A stretch of DNA of 18,549 nt from Pyrodictiaceae archaeon (GTDB lineage Archaea > Thermoproteota > Thermoprotei_A > Sulfolobales > Pyrodictiaceae): positions 1 through 18,549 of the forward strand of contig JALTZQ010000074.1 of the NCBI GenBank assembly GCA_027046105.1. Reading direction: 5' to 3'. Positions 7,177 through 14,652 of the stretch are shown piece by piece (positions within the stretch are counted from its first letter, which is position 1; every line of letters starts with the position of its first letter). The translations under genes and the position numbers were made by a program. The notes under the pieces were generated by a model. The model saw only the letters and a list, made by a program, of their open reading frames with translations, was not told the origin of the DNA and did no database searches.

Positions 7177-8121
7177 CTAGTCGCTGCGTAGCCATTCTTC
7201 TCTAAAGTCTATGTTCTCTGGTTCCCTAGCCTGAGCCTCAGGGTCTACTCCTTCAAGTAGATTATGTCGTGGATACTCTGCCTTTATTTGCCTAAGAGGC
7301 TTTTCTAGTGGCCCCGCTACCTTAGATATTTTCCTCTTTCTCCACAAACCAAGTTTTCTGAGCAAGACTATTCTTCTAAGCCTCTGTATAGCTGCAGCAG
7401 GATCAACCTCCTTGGGACAAACTGCGCTGCATGTAGCCGCAAAGTGGCAGCGATGACAACCATGCTCTGTATCAACAACTGCTATACGTTCCTCTACACC
7501 TTCGTCTCTAACATCAGCTATAAACCTATAGGCTTGCGCTAAGGCTTGTGGTCCTAAGTACTCGGGATCCGATGCTGCAACAGGACATGATGCGTAGCAG
7601 AGACCACACATTATACAAAGGCTGAACTGGTATATCTCAAGATGCTCTTCGGGTGTCATTAGGAACTCGTACCGGGCCTCCTCAACTTCCCTTGGATCCC
7701 TCCTTATTATGTATGGCTTTATTGACCGATGCTTCTCGAAGAATCCTGTAAAGTCCGTGACTAAATCTCTAGCTACCGGGAAGTTATGCAAAGGCTCTAC
7801 TACCACTATGGGATTCTTTTCGTCAGCAACGGCCGCTATTTGTGTCTGACAAGCCAGTCTTGGTACACCATTGATTACCATTCCACAGCTACCACAAACA
7901 CCCATACGACAACTATACCGCATTGTAACACTATGATCACTATGCTCCTTGACCCATATCAGTGCATCAAGCACTGTCATGCCACGGTGTGCTGGTACCT
8001 TATACTCCCTCCATTCAAGTCGCCCCGTTTCTGGATTATACCTTTTGACACGTAGGACAACCTCTCTAGGTGGCTCACGAGTCGCGGCTAGTAACTCTGG
8101 GGGAAACACGGCCTTAGACAT
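7177..8121 (-). CDS. sdhB: Succinate dehydrogenase/fumarate reductase iron-sulfur subunit
   Basis: The 314-aa electron-transfer subunit linking the flavoprotein to the membrane anchors. The [2Fe-2S] ligands are C71, C76, C79 and C91 (SCRMGVCGSCG, then LAC). The [4Fe-4S] ligands are C169, C172, C175 and C179 (CIMCGLCYASCP). The third centre has the canonical C225, C231, C235 (CHFAATCSAVCPKEVDP), plus an extra C222 two residues before C225, an unusual feature. A basic, then acidic C-terminal extension of about 60 residues follows the last cluster and makes the protein longer than bacterial SdhB. ATG at 8121 follows GGAGGTGG. It is last in the fum-sdh run, 22 bases after sdhD. Confidence 0.96.
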   Translation of the reverse strand: MSKAVFPPELLAATREPPREVVLRVKRYNPETGRLEWREYKVPAHRGMTVLDALIWVKEHSDHSVTMRYSCRMGVCGSCGMVINGVPRLACQTQIAAVADEKNPIVVVEPLHNFPVARDLVTDFTGFFEKHRSIKPYIIRRDPREVEEARYEFLMTPEEHLEIYQFSLCIMCGLCYASCPVAASDPEYLGPQALAQAYRFIADVRDEGVEERIAVVDTEHGCHRCHFAATCSAVCPKEVDPAAAIQRLRRIVLLRKLGLWRKRKISKVAGPLEKPLRQIKAEYPRHNLLEGVDPEAQAREPENIDFREEWLRSD

Positions 8122-8143
8122 CCCTCATACCACCTCCCTTTCC

Positions 8144-8500
8144 TCACATCTGTAAATGCGCTATTATCGTGAGTAATCCGTAGCCAGTAAAGCCCAAGAA
8201 GAGGATCCAGAACAACAAGTTGACTAAGAGTGTCCAGGTTACTCCTTGTCTCCACTCAAGCAGTATACCTCTTACACCGTTCAGTCCATGGAAGAGCGCG
8301 ACAACTAGCAATACCGCTAATACTGGGCCATAGGATTCGTAAGCCTTAGCGACTTTCTCGTACTCCAGGCTCTCCTCGTAACTTGTTGCTGTCAATGGTG
8401 ATAAGCCTGGCACTCTCTCTATGAGATGAAATGTTAGTACAAATACAAGGATTATGGCAGTAATGTATTGCCAGAGACTAATAGTTGATGCACGAGGCAT
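8144..8500 (-). CDS. sdhD: Succinate dehydrogenase membrane anchor subunit (SdhD-like)
   Basis: A 118-aa membrane protein with three transmembrane helices (about 9-28, 57-80 and 88-115). The second helix carries HGLNGVRG (H71), the heme-binding signature of SdhC/SdhD anchors, and the first contains H25, a possible further heme or quinone-site ligand. The open frame extends to 8578, but GGTGGGGTGGG precedes the ATG at 8500 at a good distance and the upstream residues are polar and unlike an anchor, so 8500 is the start. This leaves 26 bases after the sdhC stop. Two anchors of this kind suggest the classical two-anchor enzyme, not the anchor type of Sulfolobales. Which gene is C and which D is arbitrary. 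Confidence 0.9.
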   Translation of the reverse strand: MPRASTISLWQYITAIILVFVLTFHLIERVPGLSPLTATSYEESLEYEKVAKAYESYGPVLAVLLVVALFHGLNGVRGILLEWRQGVTWTLLVNLLFWILFLGFTGYGLLTIIAHLQM

Positions 8501-8526
8501 TATTTCCCACCCCACCATGCGTGCAT

Positions 8527-9000
8527 TTACGGAAGTGGTAGATGTCCCGTAAAGATAAGAAATCCTGCAAGAATCCAACCTATCAGTGACAGCGCAAAGA
8601 CTAGGTAGAGAGCCTTTCTCTGACCACCGCGTAGGCTAGGTGCTATGTATGGCGGCTTCGGTTTCTCGGGTTTACCTATACCTATCCCAAGAAACTCTAC
8701 GAGAATGAGCCTTATCCCGTTCAGCCCGTGAAAGATTACTGCACCTGCAACTATCCATTCACCAATTTTATTGAGTAGACTAGCCCCAAAGACTTCCATC
8801 GTTCTCGTCCATAGTTCAGGATTTGTTGAGAGACTTGTCACATAGATGTGAGCCAGTAAGTAAACTGCTATTATTACCCCTGTTATACGATGAAGTATGA
8901 ATGCTATCCTTTCCGGGTTATTCCTCACCCGGATAAGCCATGGGTTAAGGCTGGCCTTTACGAGACCTGGCATATTCTGTAGTAGCTTGGGCTTAGGCAT
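8527..9000 (-). CDS. sdhC: Succinate dehydrogenase cytochrome b subunit (SdhC-like)
   Basis: A 157-aa anchor with three transmembrane helices (about 33-57, 80-103 and 128-153). It shows the SdhC signature NPERIAFILHRITG (H37, R38) at the start of helix 1 and HGLNGIRLILVEF (H91) in helix 2, the expected heme b ligand. An in-frame ATG exists at 9024, but the GGTGGAGGTG that codes the first residues there is the Shine-Dalgarno for the ATG at 9000, which I use. The gene follows sdhA after a 123-base gap, the largest inside the run, and precedes sdhD closely. Confidence 0.93.
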   Translation of the reverse strand: MPKPKLLQNMPGLVKASLNPWLIRVRNNPERIAFILHRITGVIIAVYLLAHIYVTSLSTNPELWTRTMEVFGASLLNKIGEWIVAGAVIFHGLNGIRLILVEFLGIGIGKPEKPKPPYIAPSLRGGQRKALYLVFALSLIGWILAGFLIFTGHLPLP

Positions 9001-9040
9001 TATCCTGCTACACCTCCACCACATGTAGATGCTTCTAGCC

Positions 9041-9068
9041 CATGATCATGACTACTAAATATCTAGTC
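9041..9068. repeat. Tandem palindromes in the sdhA-sdhC spacer
   Basis: CATGATCATG (9041-9050) is a perfect 10-base palindrome. Sharing its last base, GACTA (9050-9054) and TAGTC (9064-9068) form an inverted repeat around an AT-rich 9-base core that reads GATATTTAG on the minus strand. The spacer is AT-rich compared with its flanks and could hold an internal promoter and operator for sdhCDB, or an RNA hairpin shaping the transcript. Confidence 0.4.
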
Positions 9069-9123
9069 GTGTAATGAATTATTTCAATTGGCTATGGGGT
9101 GTAGAAAAGATTGAGCTGCGAGG

Positions 9124-10881
9124 CTAATACTTTCTCTCAATAGGCCTCCAAGTGGTTATCGTGACTGGTATGTATGTCGTCTCTATCTTACCATCCACTG
9201 TCATGTATGCTAGTGTATGCTTGAGCCAGTTCTCGTCATCTCTCTTAGGGTAGTCTATTCTGTAGTGGGCTCCCCTACTCTCTGTTCTCAGCAATGCACC
9301 ATAGACTACTGCGTAAGCAGTATCTAGCATATTCTGTGTCTCAAGCACTGTCGTCCAATCAGTGTTGTAGATACGGCTTTTGTCGCTAGGATAGACCTTC
9401 TTCATTGCTTCTCTTAGTTCTAATATTATTTGGAGAGCTTTCTTTAGCCCGGACTCATCGCGGAATACGTAGACGTATTTGTCCATGGTCTCCCTTAGCT
9501 TCGCTCTTACTTCGTAGACTGTTGTAGATCCACTCTCATGCTTTAATAGCATGTCAAAGACGCGTTTCTCCTCTCTTGCTACCGCTTCCTCACTTGGCTT
9601 TGGCTCTGGTATACCCATTTCTCGTGTCTTAAGCACATATTGTGCTGCCTGGTGTCCTGCTATGCGACCACTTGTAAGGCACTCTGCTGTACTGTTTGAA
9701 CCAAGCCTATTAGCGCCATGGACACTTGATGCTGCTACTTCGCCAGCAGCCCATAATCCCTTTATCCACTTGCCTTCAACCGTGAGTACTCTATAGTACT
9801 TGTCGGTGTGTATGCCCCCCATAGTGTAGTGTGCTGCTGGTCTTACGGGTATGGGCTCGCTAACCGGATCTACGCCTGCATGCTTTATTGCTATTTCTCG
9901 TACAGCTGGCAGCCTTTCGTTAATCTTCTCTTCCCCAAGATGGCGTAGATCTAGTAAGACATACTCGAGGCCGCTAACCTCGTCTTTTAGGCCTTTACCC
10001 TCCTTTATTTCGGTCATCATCGCCCTTGCTACTATGTCGCGTGGTGCTAACTCCATCTTCTGTGGGGCATAACGCTTCATGAAGCGCTCTCCATTCTTGT
10101 TAATCAAGTATCCTCCTTCGCCGCGTGCACCCTCTGTTATCAAGATACCGCTTGGTACAAGCCCTGTAGGATGAAATTGGACGAACTCCATATCCTTCAA
10201 TGGGATGCCAGCTCTCAATGCCATACCGAGGCCGTCTCCCGTCGCGGTATGAGCATATGTTGTGAACTTGTATAGTCGTCCAGCACCACCAGTAGCTATA
10301 ATGCCTGCACGTGCACGGAAGACGAGAAACTCGCCTGTCCTCATATCAATTGCTGTTACACCCTTAAACATGCCATCCTCGACTATGAAGCTGGTTACAT
10401 AGACTTCATCGTATCTATCCCAGCCATCATAGCCTACTAGCCTATTGTATAAGGTTTGCATCTCGTAAAATCCTGTCTTGTCGGCGGCAAAACATGTACG
10501 TGGGAAGCTATGGCCTCCGAATGGCCTCTGGGCTATTCTGCCATCAGGTCTCCTACTCCAGGGAAGCCCCCATCGCTCAAGGAGTCTTATCTCCTCGGGG
10601 AGAAGCTTGACCATAAGCCATACTGCATCCTGGTCTGCAAGGAAGTCACTACCCTTGATGGTGTCCCAGGCATGTAGTGCTAGACTGTCACCCTCCTCAG
10701 GGTAGAGGACAGCTGCTGTACCACCCTCAGCTGAAACACTATGACTCCTCATGAGCTGTATCTTGCTTATAACAGCAACACTTACCTTGTCACCAGCTGT
10801 TCTTTTAACCTCTAATGCTGCCCTTAGCCCGGCAATACCAGAGCCTATCACGAGGACATCGTAGTATAGCATATCGACCAA
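9124..10881 (-). CDS. sdhA: Succinate dehydrogenase/fumarate reductase flavoprotein subunit
   Basis: The 585-aa catalytic subunit. The FAD dinucleotide fold is VIGSGIAGLRAA (G13, G15, G18). H47 in SHSVSAEGGTAAVL is the expected covalent FAD ligand. The dicarboxylate site shows HPTG (H237), RGEGG (253-257), PRD (R281, the expected proton shuttle) and HYTMGG (H351). ASSVHGANRLGSNS and the C-terminal RTESRGAHYR block complete the family pattern. A TTG at 10881 follows GGGTGG by 5 bases; the ATG three codons later (10872) is an alternative. The sequence alone cannot tell succinate oxidation from fumarate reduction. It sits 64 bases after the fumarase beta gene, whose product supplies or consumes fumarate. 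Confidence 0.97.
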   Translation of the reverse strand: MVDMLYYDVLVIGSGIAGLRAALEVKRTAGDKVSVAVISKIQLMRSHSVSAEGGTAAVLYPEEGDSLALHAWDTIKGSDFLADQDAVWLMVKLLPEEIRLLERWGLPWSRRPDGRIAQRPFGGHSFPRTCFAADKTGFYEMQTLYNRLVGYDGWDRYDEVYVTSFIVEDGMFKGVTAIDMRTGEFLVFRARAGIIATGGAGRLYKFTTYAHTATGDGLGMALRAGIPLKDMEFVQFHPTGLVPSGILITEGARGEGGYLINKNGERFMKRYAPQKMELAPRDIVARAMMTEIKEGKGLKDEVSGLEYVLLDLRHLGEEKINERLPAVREIAIKHAGVDPVSEPIPVRPAAHYTMGGIHTDKYYRVLTVEGKWIKGLWAAGEVAASSVHGANRLGSNSTAECLTSGRIAGHQAAQYVLKTREMGIPEPKPSEEAVAREEKRVFDMLLKHESGSTTVYEVRAKLRETMDKYVYVFRDESGLKKALQIILELREAMKKVYPSDKSRIYNTDWTTVLETQNMLDTAYAVVYGALLRTESRGAHYRIDYPKRDDENWLKHTLAYMTVDGKIETTYIPVTITTWRPIERKY

Positions 10882-10945
10882 ACTATGCCACCCGTGTGGA
10901 GAGCCTTACCCATCTCTTAGAGGGATTGGAGGGTTCCGTTAAAGC

Positions 10946-11569
10946 CTACTTCCCGCCCCCAAGTGATGGCAAGATTTCCTCCTCTAGTCTCCTACGAACC
11001 TCTGCCATCCTCTCCTCGTAGAAGTTTCTTCCAGTAGAGTCTATGGTTACTACGAGTGGCCCGAAATCCTCGACCTCAAAGACCCACATGGCTTCAGCCA
11101 TGCCTAGTTCGTCAAGCCAGTAGACATCAATTACTTTCTTAATGGCCTTGGCAGCTAGTACTGCTGCGCCACCAGTGAAAACCGCATATACTGCACCATA
11201 TCTCTTACAGGCCTCGGCAGTTCTCTTACCCATACCGCCTTTACCTATTATCATCCGAATCCCGGTCTTAGCTATGAAATCTGCTTCGACGGCCTCCATA
11301 CGAGCACTCGTGGTTGGACCAGCAGCTATTACTTCCCATGAACCATCTTCTTTTCTACGTGCAACAGGACCTACATGATATAGTGCGAGGCCACGCAGGT
11401 CTATTGGAAGCTTCTCACCCTTCTCAAGTAAGCCAAGAATTTTCTTATGTGCTGCATCTCTTGCAGAAACTACTACCCCCGATAAATAGACTATATCGCC
11501 CACACGTAGCTTTCTCACATCATCCTCTGATAGAGGAGTGTGTAAGTGATACTCCCTTACACTACCCAT
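10946..11569 (-). CDS. Fumarate hydratase class I, beta (C-terminal) subunit
   Basis: The smaller chain of the two-subunit, Fe-S-dependent fumarase that interconverts malate and fumarate. Family features are YHLHTPLSEDDVRKLRVGD near the N-terminus, the VYLSGVVVSARDAAHK block, HVGPV, the AAGPTTSARM block, MIIGKGGMG and the C-terminal FGPLVVTIDSTGRNFYEE. The ATG at 11569 is preferred over the GTG at 11581 because GAGGTG lies 7 bases upstream of it. The gene begins 23 bases after the alpha gene. L(+)-tartrate dehydratase beta is the related alternative; linkage to sdhA strongly favours fumarase. Confidence 0.95.
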   Translation of the reverse strand: MGSVREYHLHTPLSEDDVRKLRVGDIVYLSGVVVSARDAAHKKILGLLEKGEKLPIDLRGLALYHVGPVARRKEDGSWEVIAAGPTTSARMEAVEADFIAKTGIRMIIGKGGMGKRTAEACKRYGAVYAVFTGGAAVLAAKAIKKVIDVYWLDELGMAEAMWVFEVEDFGPLVVTIDSTGRNFYEERMAEVRRRLEEEILPSLGGGK

Positions 11570-11592
11570 GAAGAGAGCCACCTCTAAACTAT

Positions 11593-12483
11593 CTACCTAC
11601 GAATTTTATGGGAAACTACCTCCCATGAGCCATCGGGGCGTATGAACCCCATGGCCCTCCTAAGCGCCCAACAACTAAATACAACACCTATAGCATAGCT
11701 TGCTGGGTGGCGAAAAGCATATTCTACATGTACATCTAGTGCAGTGAATTTACCACCAAAACCGTGGGGACCTATACCTAGCTTATTTATAGCCTCTAGT
11801 AGCTCCTCCTCTAACTTAGCAACCTCAGGATCTGGATGACGCTGACCTAAAGGACGGAGTACTGCTGCTTTCTTAGCTAATACTGCTGCCTGTTCAGCAC
11901 CCGCTGCAATACCTACCCCGACAACAACTGGTGGACAAGGCTTTGGTCCTCCATCAACAACGGCTCGTAGGACTATTTCTCTAAGTCTTCTCTCGGCACC
12001 TATAGGTGGCACAACCCTAACTATTGATGGCGCCTCGCTACCGCCACCTTTAGCTACGTAGGTGGCTTCAAGCCTATCACCTGGTACAAGCTCCACCTCA
12101 ACCCATGGCGTGTATCGCCCAGTGTTATCACCACTATTCTTTTCACGGAAAGGATCGACAGCATTCGGGCGCAATGGCACTTTGCGTGTAGCTTCACGAA
12201 TAGCATCACGAACTACACCGTATATTCCGGAGCGTAGTGGAAACTCATCACCAAGCTTAATGTAGAAGTAAGGTGTACCAGTATCCTGGCATACCGGAGC
12301 CCAAGAAGAGGAAGCCAATTCTATGTTTCTCAGTATTGCCTCGAACTGTCGGCGTGCTAGAGGATCCGTCTCCTCCTCGTATGCCTTTCTTAAAGCGGCT
12401 ACTACGTCATCGGGGACTTGTGTTGTCGCTAAGCGCACAAGTTCCACAAGAAATTCACGTAATGCATCTTCTAGATGAACCAA
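11593..12483 (-). CDS. Fumarate hydratase class I, alpha (N-terminal) subunit
   Basis: The Fe-S chain of class I fumarase, 296 aa. Three cysteines expected to hold the catalytic [4Fe-4S] cluster are C65 (VCQDTGT), C183 (GGPKPCPPV) and C271 (FSCWALRRA). Other family blocks are NSGDNTGRYTPW and YVAKGGGSEAPS. The start is TTG at 12483, with GGGCGGAG close upstream; no other in-frame start lies near. It is the first gene of the fum-sdh run, after a 137-base gap from the ABC ATPase gene on the same strand. That gap contains two inverted repeats. Tartrate dehydratase alpha is the alternative within the family. Confidence 0.95.
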   Translation of the reverse strand: MVHLEDALREFLVELVRLATTQVPDDVVAALRKAYEEETDPLARRQFEAILRNIELASSSWAPVCQDTGTPYFYIKLGDEFPLRSGIYGVVRDAIREATRKVPLRPNAVDPFREKNSGDNTGRYTPWVEVELVPGDRLEATYVAKGGGSEAPSIVRVVPPIGAERRLREIVLRAVVDGGPKPCPPVVVGVGIAAGAEQAAVLAKKAAVLRPLGQRHPDPEVAKLEEELLEAINKLGIGPHGFGGKFTALDVHVEYAFRHPASYAIGVVFSCWALRRAMGFIRPDGSWEVVSHKIRR

Positions 12484-12522
12484 GATGCTCCGCCCACTTC
12501 TAGCATCAATTATCTTCCACTA

Positions 12523-12560
12523 TCTATGCTGCGCAAGCTACACTACAGAGGCAGCATAGA
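12523..12560. repeat. Perfect 10-bp inverted repeat upstream of the fumarase operon
   Basis: TCTATGCTGC (12523-12532) and GCAGCATAGA (12551-12560) are exact reverse complements separated by 18 bases. The element lies 40-77 bases upstream of the fumarase alpha start and 61-98 bases after the ABC ATPase stop. It could be an operator for the central-carbon operon or a hairpin ending the ABC transcript. A TATA-like GATAATTG on the minus strand (12507-12514) lies just beyond it toward the gene. Confidence 0.5.
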
Positions 12561-12576
12561 CGAGTGTCGTAGAGTA

Positions 12577-12590
12577 CAAGGGAAACCTTG
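12577..12590. repeat. Short perfect hairpin after the ABC ATPase gene
   Basis: CAAGG, GAAA, CCTTG: a perfect 5-bp stem with a 4-base loop, 31 bases past the ATPase stop on the minus strand. In the sense transcript the loop is UUUC. No long T-run follows, so it is not a typical archaeal terminator, but it could act in processing or 3'-end protection. Confidence 0.35.
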
Positions 12591-12620
12591 ATAGTACCAG
12601 CCAGTAGGAAAGTTGTAGCC

Positions 12621-13721
12621 TTAGTCTTCGACTACAATGTCTGGGAGACTTGGGGGGACATGGACATAAACCGTATCGCCCGGCTTAGGTACGCCCCCGA
12701 GAGAGGAAACCAGAGGGCCACGTGCCTGCTCTGTGACGATAATGATATCCCCTATTTCTAGCTTTAACCGAACAGCGTATCTCGTCACAATGGTTTCAAT
12801 GATTCTAGCCTTGTATGTATTAGTTTTGTACTGGGGTTTGGCTCCTAGTACAAGATCGTCAGGCCTAATTGCTACACGTACATGTATCCCTTCCTCAACA
12901 CTATCCTCAGCTAGAATTTTTAGGGGGCCAAGACCTTCTACTGAGACCAATACATACCCATTGCCAACACGCTCTACAATACCATGCAGCACAATGTATC
13001 CAAGAAATTCTGCAACACCTAGTCTAAGTGGCATCTCAGCAAGCCTACTAGGGGGAGCACTAGCCACAACTACGCCCTCTCGTAGCAGTATAACGTGGTC
13101 TGCAAGGAGCCATGCATCAGCAAAACTATGAGTAACCATAACAGTCGTTACACCCAGACTCTTGAGCAAGTTCCTGAGCTCTCCACGAAGCCTTTCCCTC
13201 GTAGGAGCATCCATGGCACTAAACGGTTCATCCAACAATAATAGGCGGGGTTCAATAGCCAGTACTCGGGCTAACGCAACACGTTGTTGTTGTCCACGGC
13301 TAAGCTGCCAAGGGAACTTTCCCTCGAGACCATGTAGGCCTAGTAGCTCGATCAACTCTCTAATACGGATCCTGATATCTCGCTCCGCCATTCCCCGTAT
13401 ACGTAGCCCAAACGCGATATTATCGTAGACCGTCATATGGGGGAAGAGGGCATATTCTTGTGGCACATAACCTATACCACGCTCCTCTACAGCAATGCTT
13501 ACCCGTGGAGGGCCACTATCAAATACTAGATCCCCGTTAATCATTATCCTCCCTTTCATGGGGTCTATAAGGCCAGCAATCGCTTCAAGCAGTGTTGTTT
13601 TTCCCGCACCATTGGGGCCTAGCACGACAAGAACCATTCCCTTCTCAGTACTTAGCTCAACACCTCGTAACACAATTCTTTTGCCGCGTTGCACCCACAA
13701 GTCTTCGACGTATAAGGACAT
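12621..13721 (-). CDS. ABC transporter ATP-binding protein, molybdate/tungstate-type
   Basis: A 366-aa ATPase energising oxyanion import. It has Walker A GPNGAGKT (35-42), Q-loop Q88 in YVPQEYALFP, signature LSRGQQQR (140-147), Walker B LLLLDEP (160-166) with an aromatic-free SAMD D-loop, and H-loop H198 (VTHSFADAW). Residues from about 235 to the end form a TOBE-like regulatory domain including AIRPDDLVLG, as in ModC, WtpC and CysA-type ATPases. ATG at 13721 follows GGAGGTG perfectly. The permease gene ends 24 bases upstream. Specificity cannot be read from the ATPase; the ModA-like binding protein and Tfx regulator nearby favour molybdate or tungstate, with sulfate or thiosulfate as alternatives. 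Confidence 0.92.
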   Translation of the reverse strand: MSLYVEDLWVQRGKRIVLRGVELSTEKGMVLVVLGPNGAGKTTLLEAIAGLIDPMKGRIMINGDLVFDSGPPRVSIAVEERGIGYVPQEYALFPHMTVYDNIAFGLRIRGMAERDIRIRIRELIELLGLHGLEGKFPWQLSRGQQQRVALARVLAIEPRLLLLDEPFSAMDAPTRERLRGELRNLLKSLGVTTVMVTHSFADAWLLADHVILLREGVVVASAPPSRLAEMPLRLGVAEFLGYIVLHGIVERVGNGYVLVSVEGLGPLKILAEDSVEEGIHVRVAIRPDDLVLGAKPQYKTNTYKARIIETIVTRYAVRLKLEIGDIIIVTEQARGPLVSSLGGVPKPGDTVYVHVPPSLPDIVVED

Positions 13722-13745
13722 ACATCTACACCTCCGAGACTATTC

Positions 13746-14528
13746 TTAGACAGGACTAGGTTCATTCTTTTCTAGCACCAGTAGTGCTGCTACCGCCACT
13801 CCAGCAACAATTATTGAGACCAGCATTAACGCGACAGCTAGGCCTAGGTCGCCACCGGTTATAGCTAGGTACATGGCTATTGGGAGGGTCTCTGTCCTAC
13901 CCTTAATCGCTCCCGCAACAGTAACTGACGCACCAAACTCGCCAAGAGACCTTGTAAAGGCTAGGAGATAAGCCGATAAGATACCGCGTTTGGCCATGGG
14001 TAGCAAGACTTGAGTAAGTGCTGTTATTCTTGTACAGCCTAGTGTTCTAGCAACAGCCTCGTAACGTGGATCTATCGCTGCGAAACTATTCTTGAGAATT
14101 CTTATCGCCATAGGATATACTACAAAGAACTGGGCTACGACAAGTCCTTTAGGGGTAAACACTATCTCCAACAACTGGTCAATGAAACCACCTATAGGCG
14201 TGCTCGTGAAGAACACGAGGAGGGCTACACCTACAGCCACTGGGGGCATACCAAAGGGTACTAGAAGTAGGATTTCAACAAGACGACCACCAGGTATTAG
14301 CCCACGGCTCATTGAGTACGCGATAGGTATCGCTAAAAGAGTAGCCATACTTGATGCAGCAGTTGCTGTGATAAGACTAAGCCCAATGGCAAAGGCAAAT
14401 TCAGTCTCACGAAAGGCACGAAGAAGCTCTTGTGGACTAATCCACACAATAACTGACGCTATAACACCAACAAATAGTAGTACGATCGTAGCCACTGGTA
14501 TTTTTAACAAGACATCACTATGGCTCAT
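13746..14528 (-). CDS. ABC transporter permease, molybdate/tungstate-type
   Basis: A 260-aa membrane channel subunit with about six transmembrane helices. The coupling EAA-type loop EAVARTLGCTRITALTQVLLP is recognisable and is followed by RGILSAYLLAFTRSLGEFGA, typical of ModB/WtpB/CysT permeases. The open frame reaches 14591, but the ATG at 14528 fits the family N-terminus and has GGGGAG about 9-10 bases upstream. That Shine-Dalgarno lies inside a perfect inverted repeat (14534-14562). The gene pairs with the ATPase downstream and is divergent from the Tfx gene, sharing a 124-base control region. Confidence 0.92.
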   Translation of the reverse strand: MSHSDVLLKIPVATIVLLFVGVIASVIVWISPQELLRAFRETEFAFAIGLSLITATAASSMATLLAIPIAYSMSRGLIPGGRLVEILLLVPFGMPPVAVGVALLVFFTSTPIGGFIDQLLEIVFTPKGLVVAQFFVVYPMAIRILKNSFAAIDPRYEAVARTLGCTRITALTQVLLPMAKRGILSAYLLAFTRSLGEFGASVTVAGAIKGRTETLPIAMYLAITGGDLGLAVALMLVSIIVAGVAVAALLVLEKNEPSPV

Positions 14529-14533
14529 TCGAG

Positions 14534-14562
14534 TACTCTCCCCGCCAAAAAGAGGGAGAGTA
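14534..14562 (-). promoter_or_regulatory. Perfect 9-bp inverted repeat covering the permease Shine-Dalgarno
   Basis: TACTCTCCC (14534-14542) and GGGAGAGTA (14554-14562) are exact reverse complements with an 11-base spacer, centres 20 bp apart. In the permease mRNA the downstream arm contains the GGGGAG Shine-Dalgarno and ends 5 bases before the ATG, so a hairpin would hide the ribosome site. As DNA, two 9-bp half-sites two helical turns apart also suit a dimeric regulator bound just downstream of the predicted transcription start. Confidence 0.6.
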
Positions 14563-14572
14563 AGACACCACT

Positions 14573-14625
14573 GTTTACACCTATCCACCACGTTTAAACC
14601 CTGCGTAAAGAAGATCTAGTTTACA
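14573..14625. promoter_or_regulatory. Divergent promoter region: palindromic TATA box flanked by GTTTACA repeats
   Basis: GTTTAAAC (14592-14599) is a palindrome with the crenarchaeal TATA core TTTAAA. It could drive Tfx rightward (start near 14620, leader about 30 bases) and the permease leftward (start near 14570, leader about 40 bases). Direct repeats GTTTACA lie on both sides at 14573-14579 and 14619-14625, roughly where transcription would begin in each direction. Confidence 0.5.
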
Positions 14626-14652
14626 GTAGTCCTCTGGGAGGTTTGGGAAAGA

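Noticed and set aside
6937..7191. An 84-codon plus-strand frame in the gap beside sdhB
   Set aside because: No Shine-Dalgarno, low-complexity Ser/Arg/Val composition, no recognisable domain, and it runs into the sdhB 3' end; more likely non-coding.
12733..13131. A 132-codon plus-strand frame opposite the ABC ATPase
   Set aside because: Lies opposite the TOBE-like region of a well-supported ATPase; no protein-like features.
14092..14619. A 175-codon plus-strand frame opposite the permease gene
   Set aside because: Antisense to a clearly assigned permease; Thr/Arg/Ser-rich composition typical of a shadow frame, with no ribosome site.
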